A stretch of DNA of 64,000 nucleotides from Mytilisepta virgata (Eukaryota; Mollusca; Bivalvia; Mytilida; Mytilidae). Of this stretch, positions 21,166-37,200 are shown piece by piece. Location of the stretch: assembly GCA_028015205.1 (NCBI GenBank), contig CM051520.1, positions 32,417,528-32,481,527 on the forward strand, given 5' to 3'. The position numbers and the translations under genes are program-made. The stretch's first letter is position 1. Each line of letters starts with the position of its first letter. The notes beneath the pieces are model-generated. The model saw only the letters and a program-made list of their open reading frames with translations, did no database searches and was not told the DNA's origin.

Positions 21166-21955
21166 ATAACCGCCGAATCGACACAAGACGATTGGGGTCA
21201 CGGACATCTCGTATGTTTTGATTACGAAATTATTTTTAGCAAAATACCAAATAATCCAAATGTTTTATTCATTTAAGAATAATTTAAAGTTTCACAAAGA
21301 TTGAAAATTATATATCTTCTGACATCAACTCGAGTTAAGTAAAGTAAGGATATAAAAATAAACGAGTTCATTTTCAAACGAGAGTTGATATCAAGCGATA
21401 TGTAATTTTTACGAGTTATTAAAGCTAGTTTTCGTCATGAAATTTGTTTGTTATTCGCCGTCTGAGCCGTGGGAAATCGTAACATTCATTTCTCTATGAC
21501 GTCAAATGCTGCTATGCAAACATTGTGTATAAAAATTGTTGACTAATCAAAATATACGAATTGTCATACACATTTAAGCGTGTACCAATTAAATTAACAG
21601 ATTGTCTATATAACTAGTTGATATCACACTGTGCACGATATGATAACAAATTTCCCTAACCGTACGAGAGTTAGATAATACCGGTCAATCATAATAACAA
21701 TCAAAAGATACTAATATTAGATAAAGTAAATTTATACTATGCTGTATACGACGCATTTCAAGGAGTTACCTCTCATCAGCAGCATTAAAACCGAAACATT
21801 TGGAAGACCAAAAATCAACCAAAAATACCGAAATAGAAAGCAAAATTTCAGCTAAGGAGTTCTACCATGTGCAATACAAGGAATGAACCCTTAGTATTTC
21901 TATTATTTTTGAATTTTACTAAATACTGATAATTTCTGTAACAAATCAATGAATA

Positions 21956-22297
21956 ATGATGTCAGACAAATCTGACGACTGGGTTGGCGAATACCCTCGG
22001 GGACCTAAGATATTGTGTAGGTTATTTCAACTCGAGGAAGTTTCTCATGTTCATGACGTATGCACTGATATTGTCTTAAAATTACTCGAAGGCCTGAAGT
22101 TTCTAGTTCAAAAGATAACCTATAATAACACAAGACGAGTATTACAGGAAAAAATACAACGGAATAAAACAGAAATGCATAAGATCCACTCACCTTTCAA
22201 ATCCAATCTCACCATGAGCATGAAATCTTTCAGGAATTCCAGAACTGAGAGAGACAGTAGAGGAATTGAAAATCAAACAACAGGAAATTGGAGGTAG
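21956..22297 (+). CDS. Hypothetical 113-codon frame unique to the first array unit
   Basis: It starts ATGATGTCAGACAAATCTGA. The first ~50 codons lie in a ~315-bp segment (~21693-22007) that is absent from every other unit; later units join 'GGTCAATCATA' directly to 'AGATATTGTGTAG'. The middle ('LEEVSHVHDVCTDIVLKLLE') looks helical. The last 25 codons run through the 60-bp candidate exon in another frame and are probably not real. It could be a 5' exon ending before 22234, but I find no convincing donor of matching phase. No family is recognised. Other units have stops and indels in this frame. Confidence 0.3.
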   Translation: MMSDKSDDWVGEYPRGPKILCRLFQLEEVSHVHDVCTDIVLKLLEGLKFLVQKITYNNTRRVLQEKIQRNKTEMHKIHSPFKSNLTMSMKSFRNSRTERDSRGIENQTTGNWR

Positions 22298-25200
22298 GGA
22301 TTTTGGTTATCTGCTAATGTTCTAATCATTCTTGGATTTTGAATAAATTTGAAATGTAAAGACCATTACAGCAAATAGTCCGTACGTTCTCTGGCGTCAA
22401 CACCTAGAGAATCGGATGAAGCTGCTAATGTCATGCGCATTCCCAAAATGAAACCATAAAATATTGTTAATAAAATTAATATTTTAATACATGATTAACC
22501 ATGTATTTTTGACTTCAGTTACCATTTTAGTAATTACATGTGCATGATGTATATCCGGACATTAGTTTCGTCAACTTGAGTGTTGAATGAATTTAGACAA
22601 CGCAATTCTTGGTGTGATGCTATAAAAGTTAATTAAAAAACAACTGAAATCTACATGACATTTAGTACATAAACAACTAAATCAGGAAAATGGCTGAAAG
22701 GAAATGTCAACAATGATCTACCAATCAATCTAAGCAAACCAACAGACAGAATTATTTTTAAAAGACAACAGGGAGTCATGATAGTCTGACATGTATGATA
22801 ATGCATGGAATTTGTGATAAACATGCAGTTATACGAATTTGAAATTTACATTCTTCCAAGAAAAAAGTGAATGTTCCATTTCTGTAACCCTTTGAATAAC
22901 GAAAGTGTTGTTTTTTCGTTTTGCTCCACGAAAACAGAATGTAGACCACAGGGTTTAACGAGTTGTTACACCTAGTGTTCGTCATGAATATCTGTTTGTT
23001 ATTCGCCGCCTGAGCTGTGGGAAATCTTAACATTCCTTTTTTTGTGGCGTCAAATGCTGCTATGCAAACATTGCTTTCACATAAGGCAATAATCTGTATA
23101 GAAATTGTTGACCAATCAAAATATACGAATTGTCATACACAATCAAGCGTGTACCAATTAAATTGACAAATTGTCTATATAACTAGTTGATATCACACTG
23201 TGCACGATATGATAACAAATTTCCCTAACCGTACGAGAGTTAGATAATACCGGTCAATCATAAGATATTGTGTAGATTTTTTCAACTCGAGGAAGTTTCT
23301 CATTTTCATGACGTATGCACTGATATTGTCTTAAAACTACTCGAAGGCCTGACAATGAGAATCACGCTCTAGTTGAAAAGATCATAACCTATAATTAACA
23401 CAAGACGATGACCACAGGATAACATACAACAGAATAAAACAGAAATGCATAAAAATCCACTCACCTTTCAAATCCAATCTCACCATGAGCATGAAATCTT
23501 TCAGGAATTCCAGAACTGAGAGAGACAGTAGAGGAATTGAAAATCAAACAACAGGAAATTGGAGGTAGGGATTTTGGTTATCTGCTAATGTTCTAATCAT
23601 TCTTGGATTTTGAATAAATTTGAAATGTAAAGACCATTACAGCAAATAGTCCGTACGTTCTCTGGCGTCAACACCTAGAGAATCGGATGAAGCTGCTAAT
23701 GTCATGCGCATTCCCAAAATGAAACCATAAAATATTGTTAATAAAATTAATATTTTAATACATGATTAACCATGTATTTTTGACTTCAGTTACCATTTTA
23801 GTAATTACATGTGCATGATGTATATCCGGACATTAGTTTCGTCAACTTGAGTGTTGAATGAATTTAGACAACACAATTCCTGGTGTGATGCTATAAAAGT
23901 TAATTAAAAAACAACTGAAATCTACATGACATTTAGTACATAAACAACTAAATCATGAAAATGGCTTAAAGGAAATGTCAACAATGATCTACCAATCAAT
24001 CTAAGCAAACCAACAGACAGAATTATTTTTAAAAGACAACAGGGAGTCATGATAGTCTGACATGTATGATAATGCATGGAATTTGTGATAAACATGCAGT
24101 TATACGAATTTGAAATTTACATTCTTCCAAGAAAAAAGTGAATGTTCCATTTCTGTAACCCTTTGAATAACGAAAGTGCTGTTTTTCGTTTTGCTCCACG
24201 AAAACAGAATGTAGACCACAGGGTTTAACGAGTTGTTAAACCTAGTGTTCGTCATGAATATCTGTTTGTTATTCGCCGCCTGAGCTGTGGGAAATCTTAA
24301 CATTCCTTTTTTTGTGGCGTCAAATGCTGCTATGCAAACATTGCTTTCACATAAGGCAATAATCTGTATAGAAATTGTTGACCAATCAAAATATACGAAT
24401 TGTCATACACAATCAAGCGTGTACCAATTAAATTGACAAATTATCTATATAACTAGTTGATATCACACTGTGCACGATATGATAACAAATTTCCCTAACC
24501 GTACGAGAGTTAGATAATACCGGTCAATCATAAGATATTGTGTAGATTTTTTCAACTCGAGGAAGTTTCTCATTTTCCTGACGTATGCACTGATATTGTC
24601 TTAAAACTACTCGAAGGCCTGACAATGAGAATCACGCTCTAGTTGAAAAGATCATAACCTATAATTAACACAAGACGATGACCACAGGATAACATACAAC
24701 AGAATAAAACAGAAATGCATAAAAATCCACTCACCTTTCAAATCCAATCTCACCATGAGCATGAAATATTTCAGGAATTCCAGAACTGAGAGAGACAGTA
24801 GAGGAATTGAAAATCAAACAACAGGAAATTGGAGGTAGGGATTTTGGTTATCTGCTAATGTTCTAATCATTCTTGGATTTTGAATAAATTTGAAATGTAA
24901 AGACCATTACAGCAAATAGTCCGTACGTTCTCTGGCGTCAACACCTAGAGAATCGGATGAAGCTGCTAACGTCATGCGCATTCCCAAAATGAAACCATCA
25001 AATATTGTTAATAAAATTAATATTTTAATACATGATTGACCATGTATTTTTGACTTCAGTTACCATTTTAGTAATTACATGTGCATGATGTATATCCGGA
25101 CATTAGTTTCGTCAACTTGAGTGTTGAATGAATTTAGACAACGCAATTCTTGGTGTGATGCTATAAAAGTTAATTAAAAAACAACTGAAATCTACATGAC

Positions 25201-28200
25201 ATTTAGTACATAAACAACTAAATCATGAAAATGGCTGAAAGGAAATGTCAACAATGATCTACCAATCAATCTAAGCAAACCAACAGACAGAATTATTTTT
25301 AAAAGACAACAGGGAGTCATGATAGTCTGACATGTATGATAATGCATGGAATTTGTGATAAACATGCAGTTATACGAATTTGAAATTTACATTCTTCCAA
25401 GAAAAAAGTGAATGTTCCATTTCTGTAACCCTTTGAATAACGAAAGTGCTGTTTTTTCGTTTTGCTCCACGAAAACAGAATGTAGACCACAGGGTTTAAC
25501 GAGTTGTTAAACCTAGTGTTCGTGATGAATATCTGTTTGTTATTCGCCGCCTGAGCTGTGGGAAATCTTAACATTCCTTTTTTTGTGGCGTCAAATGCTG
25601 CTATGCAAACATTGCTTTCACATAAGGCAATAATCTGTATAGAAATTGTTGACCAATCAAAATATACGAATTGTCATACACAATCAAGCGTGTACCAATT
25701 AAATTGACAAATTGTCTATATAACTAGTTGATATCACACTGTGCACGATATGATAACAAATTTCCCTAACCGTACGAGAGTTAGATAATACCGGTCAATC
25801 ATAAGATATTGTGTAGATTTTTTCAACTCGAGGAAGTTTCTCATTTTCATGACGTATGCACTGATATTGTCTTAAAACTATTCGAAGGCCTGACAATGAG
25901 AATCACGCTCTAGTTGAAAAGATCATAACCTATAATTAACACAAGACGATGACCACAGGATAACATACAACAGAATAAAACAGAAATGCATAAAAATCCA
26001 CTCACCTTTCAAATCCAATCTCACCATGAGCATGAAATCTTTCAGGAATTCCAGAACTGAGAGAGACAGTAGAGGAATTGAAAATCAAACAACAGGAAAT
26101 TGGAGGTAGGGATTTTGGTTATCTGCTAATGTTCTAATTATTCTTGGATTTTGAAAAAATTTGAAATGTAAAGACCATTACAGCAAACGTCATGCGCATT
26201 CCCAAAATGAAACCATGAAATATTGTTAATAAAATTAATATTTTAATACATGATTAACCATGTATTTTTGACTTCAGTTACCATTTTAGTAATTACATGT
26301 GCATGATGTATATCCGGACATTAGTTTCGTCAACTTGAGTGTTGAATGAATTTAGACAACGCAATTCTTGGTGTGATGCTATAAAAGTTAATTAAAAAAC
26401 AACTGAAATCTACATGACATTTAGTACATAAACAACTAAATCATGAAAATGGCTTAAAGGAAATGTCAACAATGATCTACCAATCAATCTAAGCAAACCA
26501 ACAGACAGAATTATTTTTAAAAGACAACAGGGAGTCATGATAGTCTGACATGTATGATAATGCATGGAATTTGTGATAAACATGCAGTTATACGAATTTG
26601 AAATTTACATTCTTCCAAGAAAAAAGTGAATGTTCCATTTCTGTAACCCTTTGAATAACGAAAGTGCTGTTTTTCGTTTTGCTCCACGAAAACAGAATGT
26701 AGACCACAGGGTTTAACGAGTTGTTAAACCTAGTGTTCGTCATGAATATCTGTTTGTTATTCGCCGCCTGAGCTGTGGGAAATCTTAACATTCCTTTTTT
26801 TGTGGCGTCAAATGCTGCTATGCAAACATTGCTTTCACATAAGGCAATAATCTGTATAGAAATTGTTGACCAATCAAAATATACGAATTGTCATACACAA
26901 TCAAGCGTGTACCAATTAAATTGACAAATTATCTATATAACTAGTTGATATCACACTGTGCACGATATGATAACAAATTTCCCTAACCGTACGAGAGTTA
27001 GATAATACCGGTCAATCATAAGATATTGTGTAGATTTTTTCAACTCGAGGAAGTTTCTCATTTTCCTGACGTATGCACTGATATTGTCTTAAAACTACTC
27101 GAAGGCCTGACAATGAGAATCACGCTCTAGTTGAAAAGATCATAACCTATAATTAACACAAGACGATGACCACAGGATAACATACAACAGAATAAAACAG
27201 AAATGCATAAAAATCCACTCACCTTTCAAATCCAATCTCACCATGAGCATGAAATATTTCAGGAATTCCAGAACTGAGAGAGACAGTAGAGGAATTGAAA
27301 ATCAAACAACAGGAAATTGGAGGTAGGGATTTTGGTTATCTGCTAATGTTCTAATCATTCTTGGATTTTGAATAAATTTGAAATGTAAAGACCATTACAG
27401 CAAATAGTCCGTACGTTCTCTGGCGTCAACACCTAGAGAATCGGATGAAGCTGCTAACGTCATGCGCATTCCCAAAATGAAACCATCAAATATTGTTAAT
27501 AAAATTAATATTTTAATACATGATTGACCATGTATTTTTGACTTCAGTTACCATTTTAGTAATTACATGTGCATGATGTATATCCGGACATTAGTTTCGT
27601 CAACTTGAGTGTTGAATGAATTTAGACAACGCAATTCTTGGTGTGATGCTATAAAAGTTAATTAAAAAACAACTGAAATCTACATGACATTTAGTACATA
27701 AACAACTAAATCATGAAAATGGCTGAAAGGAAATGTCAACAATGATCTACCAATCAATCTAAGCAAACCAACAGACAGAATTATTTTTAAAAGACAACAG
27801 GGAGTCATGATAGTCTGACATGTATGATAATGCATGGAATTTGTGATAAACATGCAGTTATACGAATTTGAAATTTACATTCTTCCAAGAAAAAAGTGAA
27901 TGTTCCATTTCTGTAACCCTTTGAATAACGAAAGTGCTGTTTTTTCGTTTTGCTCCACGAAAACAGAATGTAGACCACAGGGTTTAACGAGTTGTTAAAC
28001 CTAGTGTTCGTCATGAATATCTGTTTGTTATTCGCCGCCTGAGCTGTGGGAAATCTTAACATTCCTTTTTTTGTGGCGTCAAATGCTGCTATGCAAACAT
28101 TGCTTTCACATAAGGCAATAATCTGTATAGAAATTGTTGACCAATCAAAATATACGAATTGTCATACACAATCAAGCGTGTACCAATTAAATTGACAAAT

Positions 28201-31200
28201 TGTCTATATAACTAGTTGATATCACACTGTGCACGATATGATAACAAATTTCCCTAACCGTACGAGAGTTAGATAATACCGGTCAATCATAAGATATTGT
28301 GTAGATTTTTTCAACTCGAGGAAGTTTCTCATTTTCATGACGTATGCACTGATATTGTCTTAAAACTATTCGAAGGCCTGACAATGAGAATCACGCTCTA
28401 GTTGAAAAGATCATAACCTATAATTAACACAAGACGATGACCACAGGATAACATACAACAGAATAAAACAGAAATGCATAAAAATCCACTCACCTTTCAA
28501 ATCCAATCTCACCATAAGCATGAAATCTTTCAGGAATTCCAGAACTGAGAGAGACAGTAGAGGAATTGAAAATCAAACAACAGGAAATTGGAGGTAGGGA
28601 TTTTGGTTATCTGCTAATGTTCTAATTATTCTTGGATTTTGAAAAAATTTGAAATGTAAAGACCATTACAGCAAACGTCATGCGCATTCCCAAAATGAAA
28701 CCATGAAATATTGTTAATAAAATTAATATTTTAATACATGATTAACCATGTATTTTTGACTTCAGTTACCATTTTAGTAATTACATGTGCATGATGTATA
28801 TCCGGACATTAGTTTCGTCAACTTGAGTGTTGAATGAATTTAGACAACGCAATTCTTGGTGTGATGCTATAAAAGTTAATTAAAAAACAACTGAAATCTA
28901 CATGACATTTAGTACATAAACAACTAAATCATGAAAATGGCTTAAAGGAAATGTCAACAATGATCTACCAATCAATCTAAGCAAACCAACAGACAGAATT
29001 ATTTTTAAAAGACAACAGGGAGTCATGATAGTCTGACATGTATGATAATGCATGGAATTTGTGATAAACATGCAGTTATACGAATTTGAAATTTACATTC
29101 TTCCAAGAAAAAAGTGAATGTTCCATTTCTGTAACCCTTTGAATAACGAAAGTGCTGTTTTTTCGTTTTGCTCCACGAAAACAGAATGTAGACCACAGGG
29201 TTTAACGAGTTGTTAAACCTAGTGTTCGTCATGAATATCTGTTTGTTATTCGCCGCCTGAGCTGTGGGAAATCTTAACATTCCTTTTTTTGTGGCGTCAA
29301 ATGCTGCTATGCAAACATTGCTTTCACATAAGGCAATAATCTGTATAGAAATTGTTGACCAATCAAAATATACGAATTGTCACACAATCAAGCGTGTACC
29401 AAATAAATTGACAAATTGTCTATATAACTAGTTGATATCACACTGTGCACGATATGATAACAAATTTCCCTAACCGTACGAGAGTTAGATAATACCGGTC
29501 AATCATAAGATATTGTGTAGATTTTTTCAACTCGAGGAAGTTTCTCATTTTCCTGACGTATGCACTGATATTGTCTTAAAACTACTCGAAGGCCTGACAA
29601 TGAGAATCACGCTCTAGTTGAAAAGATCATAACCTATAATTAACACAAGACGATGACCACAGGATAACATACAACAGAATAAAACAGAAATGCATAAAAA
29701 TCCACTCACCTTTCAAATCCAATCTCACCATGAGCATGAAATCTTTCAGGAATTCCAGAACTGAGAGAGACAGTAGAGGAATTGAAAATCAAACAACAGG
29801 AAATTGGAGGTAGGGATTTTGGTTATCTGCTAATGTTCTAATCATTCTTGGATTTTGAATAAATTTGAAATGTAAAGACCATTACAGCAAATAGTCCGTA
29901 CGTTCTCTGGCGTCAACACCTAGAGAATCGGATGAAGCTGCTAACGTCATGCGCATTCCCAAAATGAAACCATAAAATATTGTTAATAAAATTAATATTT
30001 TAATACATGATTAACCATGTATTTTTGACTTCAGTTACCATTTTAGTAATTACATGTGCATGATGTATATCCGGACATTAGTTTCGTCAACTTGAGTGTT
30101 GAATGAATTTAGACAACGCAATTCTTGGTGTGATGCTATAAAAGTTAATTAAAAAACAACTGAAATCTACATGACATTTAGTACATAAACAACTAAATCA
30201 TGAAAATGGCTTAAAGGAAATGTCAACAATGATCTACCAATCAATCTAAGCAAACCAACAGACAGAATTATTTTTAAAAGACAACAGGGAGTCATGATAG
30301 TCTGACATGTATGATAATGCATGGAATTTGTGATAAACATGCAGTTATACGAATTTGAAATTTAAATTCTTCCAAGAAAAAAGTGAATGTTCCATTTCTG
30401 TAACCCTTTGAATAACGAAAGTGCTGTTTTTTCGTTTTGCTCCACGAAAACAGAATGTAGACCACAGGGTTTAACGAGTTGTTAAACCTAGTGTTCGTCA
30501 TGAATATCTGTTTGTTATTCGCCGCCTGAGCTGTGGGAAATCTTAACATTCCTTTTTTTGTGGCGTCAAATGCTGCTATGCAAACATTGCTTTCACATAA
30601 GGCAATAATCTGTATAGAAATTGTTGACCAATCAAAATATACGAATTGTCATACACAATCAAGCGTGTACCAATTAAATTGACAAATTGTCTATATAACT
30701 AGTTGATATCACACTGTGCACGATATGATAACAAATTTCCCTAACCGTACGAGAGTTAGATAATACCGGTCAATCATAAGATATTGTGTAGATTTTTTCA
30801 ACTCGAGGAAGTTTCTCATTTTCCTGACGTATGCACTGATATTGTCTTAAAACTACTCGAAGGCCTGACAATGAGAATCACGCTCTAGTTGAAAAGATCA
30901 TAACCTATAATTAACACAAGACGATGACCACAGGATAACATACAACAGAATAAAACAGAAATGCATAAAAATCCACTCACCTTTCAAATCCAATCTCACC
31001 ATGAGCATGAAATCTTTCAGGAATTCCAGAACTGAGAGAGACAGTAGAGGAATTGAAAATCAAACAACAGGAAATTGGAGGTAGGGATTTTGGTTATCTG
31101 CTAATGTTCTAATCATTCTTGGATTTTGAATAAATTTGAAATGTAAAGACCATTACAGCAAATAGTCCGTACGTTCTCTGGCGTCAACACCTAGAGAATC

Positions 31201-34200
31201 GGATGAAGCTGCTAACGTCATGCGCATTCCCAAAATGAAACCATAAAATATTGTTAATAAAATTAATATTTTAATACATGATTAACCATGTATTTTTGAC
31301 TTCAGTTACCATTTTAGTAATTACATGTGCATGATGTATATCCGGACATTAGTTTCGTCAACTTGAGTGTTGAATGAATTTAGACAACGCAATTCTTGGT
31401 GTGATGCTATAAAAGTTAATTAAAAAACAACTGAAATCTACATGACATTTAGTACATAAACAACTAAATCATAAAAATGGCTTAAAGGAAATGTCAACAA
31501 TGATCTACCAATCAATCTAAGCAAACCAACAGACAGAATTATTTTTAAAAGACAACAGGGAGTCATGATAGTCTGACATGTATGATAATGCATGGAATTT
31601 GTGATAAACATGCAGTTATACGAATTTGAAATTTAAATTCTTCCAAGAAAAAAGTGAATGTTCCATTTCTGTAACCCTTTGAATAACGAAAGTGCTGTTT
31701 TTTCGTTTTGCTCCACGAAAACAGAATGTAGACCACAGGGTTTAACGAGTTGTTAAACCTAGTGTTCGTGATGAATATCTGTTTGTTATTCGCCGCCTGA
31801 GCTGTGGGAAATCTTAACATTCCTTTTTTTGTGGCGTCAAATGCTGCTATGCAAACATTGCTTTCACATAAGGCAATAATCTGTATAGAAATTGTTGACC
31901 AATCAAAATATACGAATTGTCATACACAATCAAGCGTGTACCAATTAAATTGACAAATTGTCTATATAACTAGTTGATATCACACTGTGCACGATATGAT
32001 AACAAATTTCCCTAACCGTACGAGAGTTAGATAATACCGGTCAATCATAAGATATTGTGTAGATTTTTTCAACTCGAGGAAGTTTCTCATTTTCATGACG
32101 TATGCACTGATATTGTCTTAAAACTACTCGAAGGCCTGACAATGAGAATCACGCTCTAGTTGAAAAGATCATAACCTATAATTAACACAAGACGATGACC
32201 ACAGGATAACATACAACAGAATAAAACAGAAATGCATAAAAATCCACTCACCTTTCAAATCCAATCTCACCATGAGCATGAAATCTTTCAGGAATTCCAG
32301 AACTGAGAGAGACAGTAGAGGAATTGAAAATCAAACAACAGGAAATTGGAGGTAGGGATTTTGGTTATCTGCTAATGTTCTAATCATTCTTGGATTTTGA
32401 ATAAATTTGAAATGTAAAGACCATTACAGCAAATAGTCCGTACGTTCTCTGGCGTCAACACCTAGAGAATCGGATGAAGCTGCTAACGTCATGCGCATTC
32501 CCAAAATGAAACCATAAAATATTGTTAATAAAATTAATATTTTAATACATGATTAACCATGTATTTTTGACTTCAGTTACCATTTTAGTAATTACATGTG
32601 CATGATGTATATCCGGACATTAGTTTCGTCAACTTGAGTGTTGAATGAATTTAGACAACGCAATTCTTGGTGTGATGCTATAAAAGTTAATTAAAAAACA
32701 ACTGAAATCTACATGACATTTAGTACATAAACAACTAAATCATGAAAATGGCTTAAAGGAAATGTCAACAATGATCTACCAATCAATCTAAGCAAACCAA
32801 CAGACAGAATTATTTTTAAAAGACAACAGGGAGTCATGATAGTCTGACATGTATGATAATGCATGGAATTTGTGATAAACATGCAGTTATACGAATTTGA
32901 AATTTACATTCTTCCAAGAAAAAAGTGAATGTTCCATTTCTGTAACCCTTTGAATAACGAAAGTGCTGTTTTTTCGTTTTGCTCCACGAAAACAGAATGT
33001 AGACCACAGGGTTTAACGAGTTGTTAAACCTAGTGTTCGTCATGAATATCTGTTTGTTATTCGCCGCCTGAGCTGTGGGAAATCTTAACATTCCTTTTTT
33101 TGTGGCGTCAAATGCTGCTATGCAAACATTGCTTTCACATAAGGCAATAATCTGTATAGAAATTGTTGACCAATCAAAATATACGAATTGTCATACACAA
33201 TCAAGCGTGTACCAAATAAATTGACAAATTGTCTATATAACTAGTTGATATCACACTGTGCACGATATGATAACAAATTTCCCTAACCGTACGAGAGTTA
33301 GATAATACCGGTCAATCATAAGATATTGTGTAGATTTTTTCAACTCGAGGAAGTTTCTCATTTTCCAAACGTATGCACTGATATTGTCTTAAAACTACTC
33401 GAAGGCCTGACAATGAGAATCACGCTCTAGTTGAAAAGATCATAACCTATAATTAACACAAGACGATGACCACAGGATAACATACAACAGAATAAAACAG
33501 AAATGCATAAAAATCCACTCAACTTTCAAATCCAATCTCACCATGAGCATGAAATCTTTCAGGAATTCCAGAACTGAGAGAGACAGTAGAGGAATTGAAA
33601 ATCAAACAACAGGAAATTGGAGGTAGGGATTTTGGTTATCTGCTAATGTTCTAATCATTCTTTCATTTTATATAAATTTGAAATGTAAAGACCATTCCAG
33701 CAAAAAGTCCGTAAGTTCTCTGGCGTCAACACCTAGAGAATCGGATGAAGCTGCTGACGTCATGTGCATTCCCAAAATAAAACCATAAAATATTGTTAAT
33801 AATATTAATATTTTTAATACATGATTAACCATGTATTTTTGACTTCAGTTACCATTTTAGTAATTACATGTGCATGATGTATATCCGGACATTAGTTTCG
33901 TCACCTTGAGTGTTGAATAAATTTAGACAACGCAATTCTTGGTGTGATGCTACAAAAGTTAATTAAAAAACAACCGAAACAACTGAAATCTACATGACAT
34001 TTAGTACATAAACAACCAAATCATGAAAATGGCTTAAAGGAAATGTCAACAATGATCTACCAATCAATCTAAGCAAACCAACAGACAGAATTATTTTTAA
34101 AAGACAACAGGGAGTCATGATAGTCTGACATGTATGATAATGCATGGAATTTGTGATAAACATGCAGTTATACGAATTTGAAATTTACATTCTTCCAAGA

Positions 34201-37200
34201 AAAAAGTGAATGTTTCATTTCTGTAACCCTTTGAATAACGAAAGTGCTGTTTTTTCGTTTTGCTCCACGAAAACAGAATGTAGACCACAGGGTTTAACGA
34301 GTTGTTAAACCTAGTGTTCGTCATGAATATCTGTTTGTTATTCGCCGCCTGAGCTGTGGGAAATCTTAACATTCCTTTTTTTGTGGCGTCAAATGCTGCT
34401 ATGGAAACATTGCTTTCACATAAGGCAATAATCTGTATAGAAATTGTTGACCAATCAAAATATACGAATTGTCATACACAATCAAGCGTGTACCAAATAA
34501 ATTGACAAATTGTCTATATAACTAGTTGATATCACACTGTGCACGATATGATAACAAATTTCCCTAACCGTACGAGAGTTAGATAATACCGGTCAATCAT
34601 AAGATATTGTGTAGATTTTTTCAACTCGAGGAAGTTTCTCATTTTCCAAACGTATGCACTGATATTGTCTTAAAACTACTCGAAGGCCTGACAATGAGAA
34701 TCACGCTCTAGTTGAAAAGATCATAACCTATAATTAACACAAGACGATGACCACAGGATAACATACAACAGAATAAAACAGAAATGCATAAAAATCCACT
34801 CAACTTTCAAATCCAATCTCACCATGAGCATGAAATCTTTCAGGAATTCCAGAACTGAGAGAGACAGTAGAGGAATTGAAAATCAAACAACAGGAAATTG
34901 GAGGTAGGGATTTTGGTTATCTGCTAATGTTCTAATCATTCTTGGATTTTGAATAAATTTGAAATGTAAAGACCATTACAGCAAATAGTCCGTACGTTCT
35001 CTGGCGTCAACACCTAGAGAATCGGATGAAGCTGCTAACGTCATGCGCATTCCCAAAATGAAACCATAAAATATTGTTAATAAAATTAATATTTTAATAC
35101 ATGATTAACCATGTGTTTTTGACTTCAGTTACCATTTTAGTAATTACATGTGCATGATGTATATCCGGACATTAGTTTCGTCAACTTGAGTGTTGAATAA
35201 ATTTAGCCAACGCAATTCTTGGTGTGATGCTACAAAAGTTAATTAAAAAACAACCGAAACAACTGAAATCTACATGACATTTAGCACATAAACAACCAAA
35301 TCATGAAAATGGCTTAAAGGAAATGTCAACAATGATCTACCAATCAATCTAAGCAAACCAACAGACAGAATTATTTTTAAAAGACAACAGGGAGTCATGA
35401 TAGTCTGACATGTATGATAATGCATGGAATTTGTGATAAACATGCAGTTAGACGAATTTGAAAATTACATTCTTCCAAGAAAAAAGTGAATGTTCCATTT
35501 CTGTAACCCTTTGAATAAAAAAAAGTGCTGTTTTTTTTTCGTTTTGCTCCACGAAAACAGAATGTTGACCACAGAGTTTAACGAGTTGTTAAACCTAGTC
35601 TTCGTCATGAATATCTGTTTGTTATTCGCCGTCTGAACTGTGGGAAATCATGCAAACATGGCTTTCAAATATGGCAACACTCTGTATAGAAAATGTTGAC
35701 CAATCAAAATATACGAATTGTCATACACAATCAAGCGTGTACCAATTAAATTGACAGATTTTCTATATAACTAGTTGATATCACACTGTGCACGATATGA
35801 TAGCAAATTTCCCTAACCATACGAGAGTTAGATAATACCGGTCAATCATAAGATAATTTGTAGGTTATTTCAACTAGAAGAAGTTTTTCATTTTCACAAC
35901 GTATGCATTGGTATTTTCGTAAAACTACTCGAAGGCCTGAGAATGAGAATCACTCTTTAGTTGAAAAAAGTATAACCTATAGTTAACACAAGACAAGGAT
36001 AACAGGAACAAATATAACAGAATAAAACAGAAATGCATAAAATCCACTCACCTTTCAAATCCAGTCTCATCATGAGCATGAAATATTTTCAGGAATTCCA
36101 GAACTGAGAGAGACAGTAGAGGAATTGAAAATCAAACAACAGGAAATTGGAGGTAGGGATTTTGGTTATCTGCTAATGTTCTAATCATTCTTTCATTTTA
36201 TATAAATTTGAAATGTAAAGACCATTCCAGCAAAAAGTCCGTAAGTTCTCTGGCGTCAACACCTAGAGAATCGGATGAAGCTGCTGACGTCATGTGCATT
36301 CCCAAAATAAAACCATAAAATATTGTTAATAATATTAATATTTTTAATACATGATTAACCATGTATTTTTGACTTCAGTTACCATTTTAGTAATTACATG
36401 TGCATGATGTATATCCGGACATTAGTTTCGTCAACTTGAGTGTTGAATAAATTTAGACAACGCAATTCTTGGTGTGATGCTACAAAAGTTAATTAAAAAA
36501 CAACCGAAACAACTGAAATCTACATGACATTTAGTACATAAACAACCAAATCATGAAAATGGCTTAAAGGAAATGTCAACAATGATCTACCAATCAATCT
36601 AAGCAAACCAACAGACAGAATTATTTTTAAAAGACAACAGGGAGTCATGATAGTCTGACATGTATGATAATGCATGGAATTTGTGATAAACATGCAGTTA
36701 TACGAATTTGAAATTTACATTCTTCCAAGAAAAAAGTGAATGTTCCATTTCTGTAACCCTTTGAATAACGAAAGTGCTGTTTTTTCGTTTTGCTCCACGA
36801 AAACAGAATGTAGACCACAGGGTTTAACGAGTTGTTAAACCTAGTGTTCGTCATGAATATCTGTTTGTTATTCGCCGCCTGAGCTGTGGGAAATCTTAAC
36901 ATTCCTTTTTTTGTGGCGTCAAATGCTGCTATGCAAACATTGCTTTCACATAAGGCAATAATCTGTATAGAAATTGTTGACCAATCAAAATATACGAATT
37001 GTCATACACAATCAAGCGTGTACCAAATAAATTGACAAATTGTCTATATAACTAGTTGATATCACACTGTGCACGATATGATAACAAATGTCCCTAACCG
37101 TACGAGAGTTAGATAATACCGGTCAATCATAAGATATTGTGTAGATTTTTTCAACTCGAGGAAGTTTCTCATTTTCCAAACGTATGCACTGATATTGTCT

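Noticed and set aside
22201..22297. Last 25 codons of the 113-codon frame in the first unit
   Set aside because: They run through the 60-bp candidate exon in a different frame and across its donor, so they are unlikely to be translated as such.
22776..36902. 85-codon - strand frame repeated in most array units
   Set aside because: It follows from unit identity. In several units (24100, 26588, and the class B units) the T-run length changes and breaks the frame, so it is not maintained as a gene.
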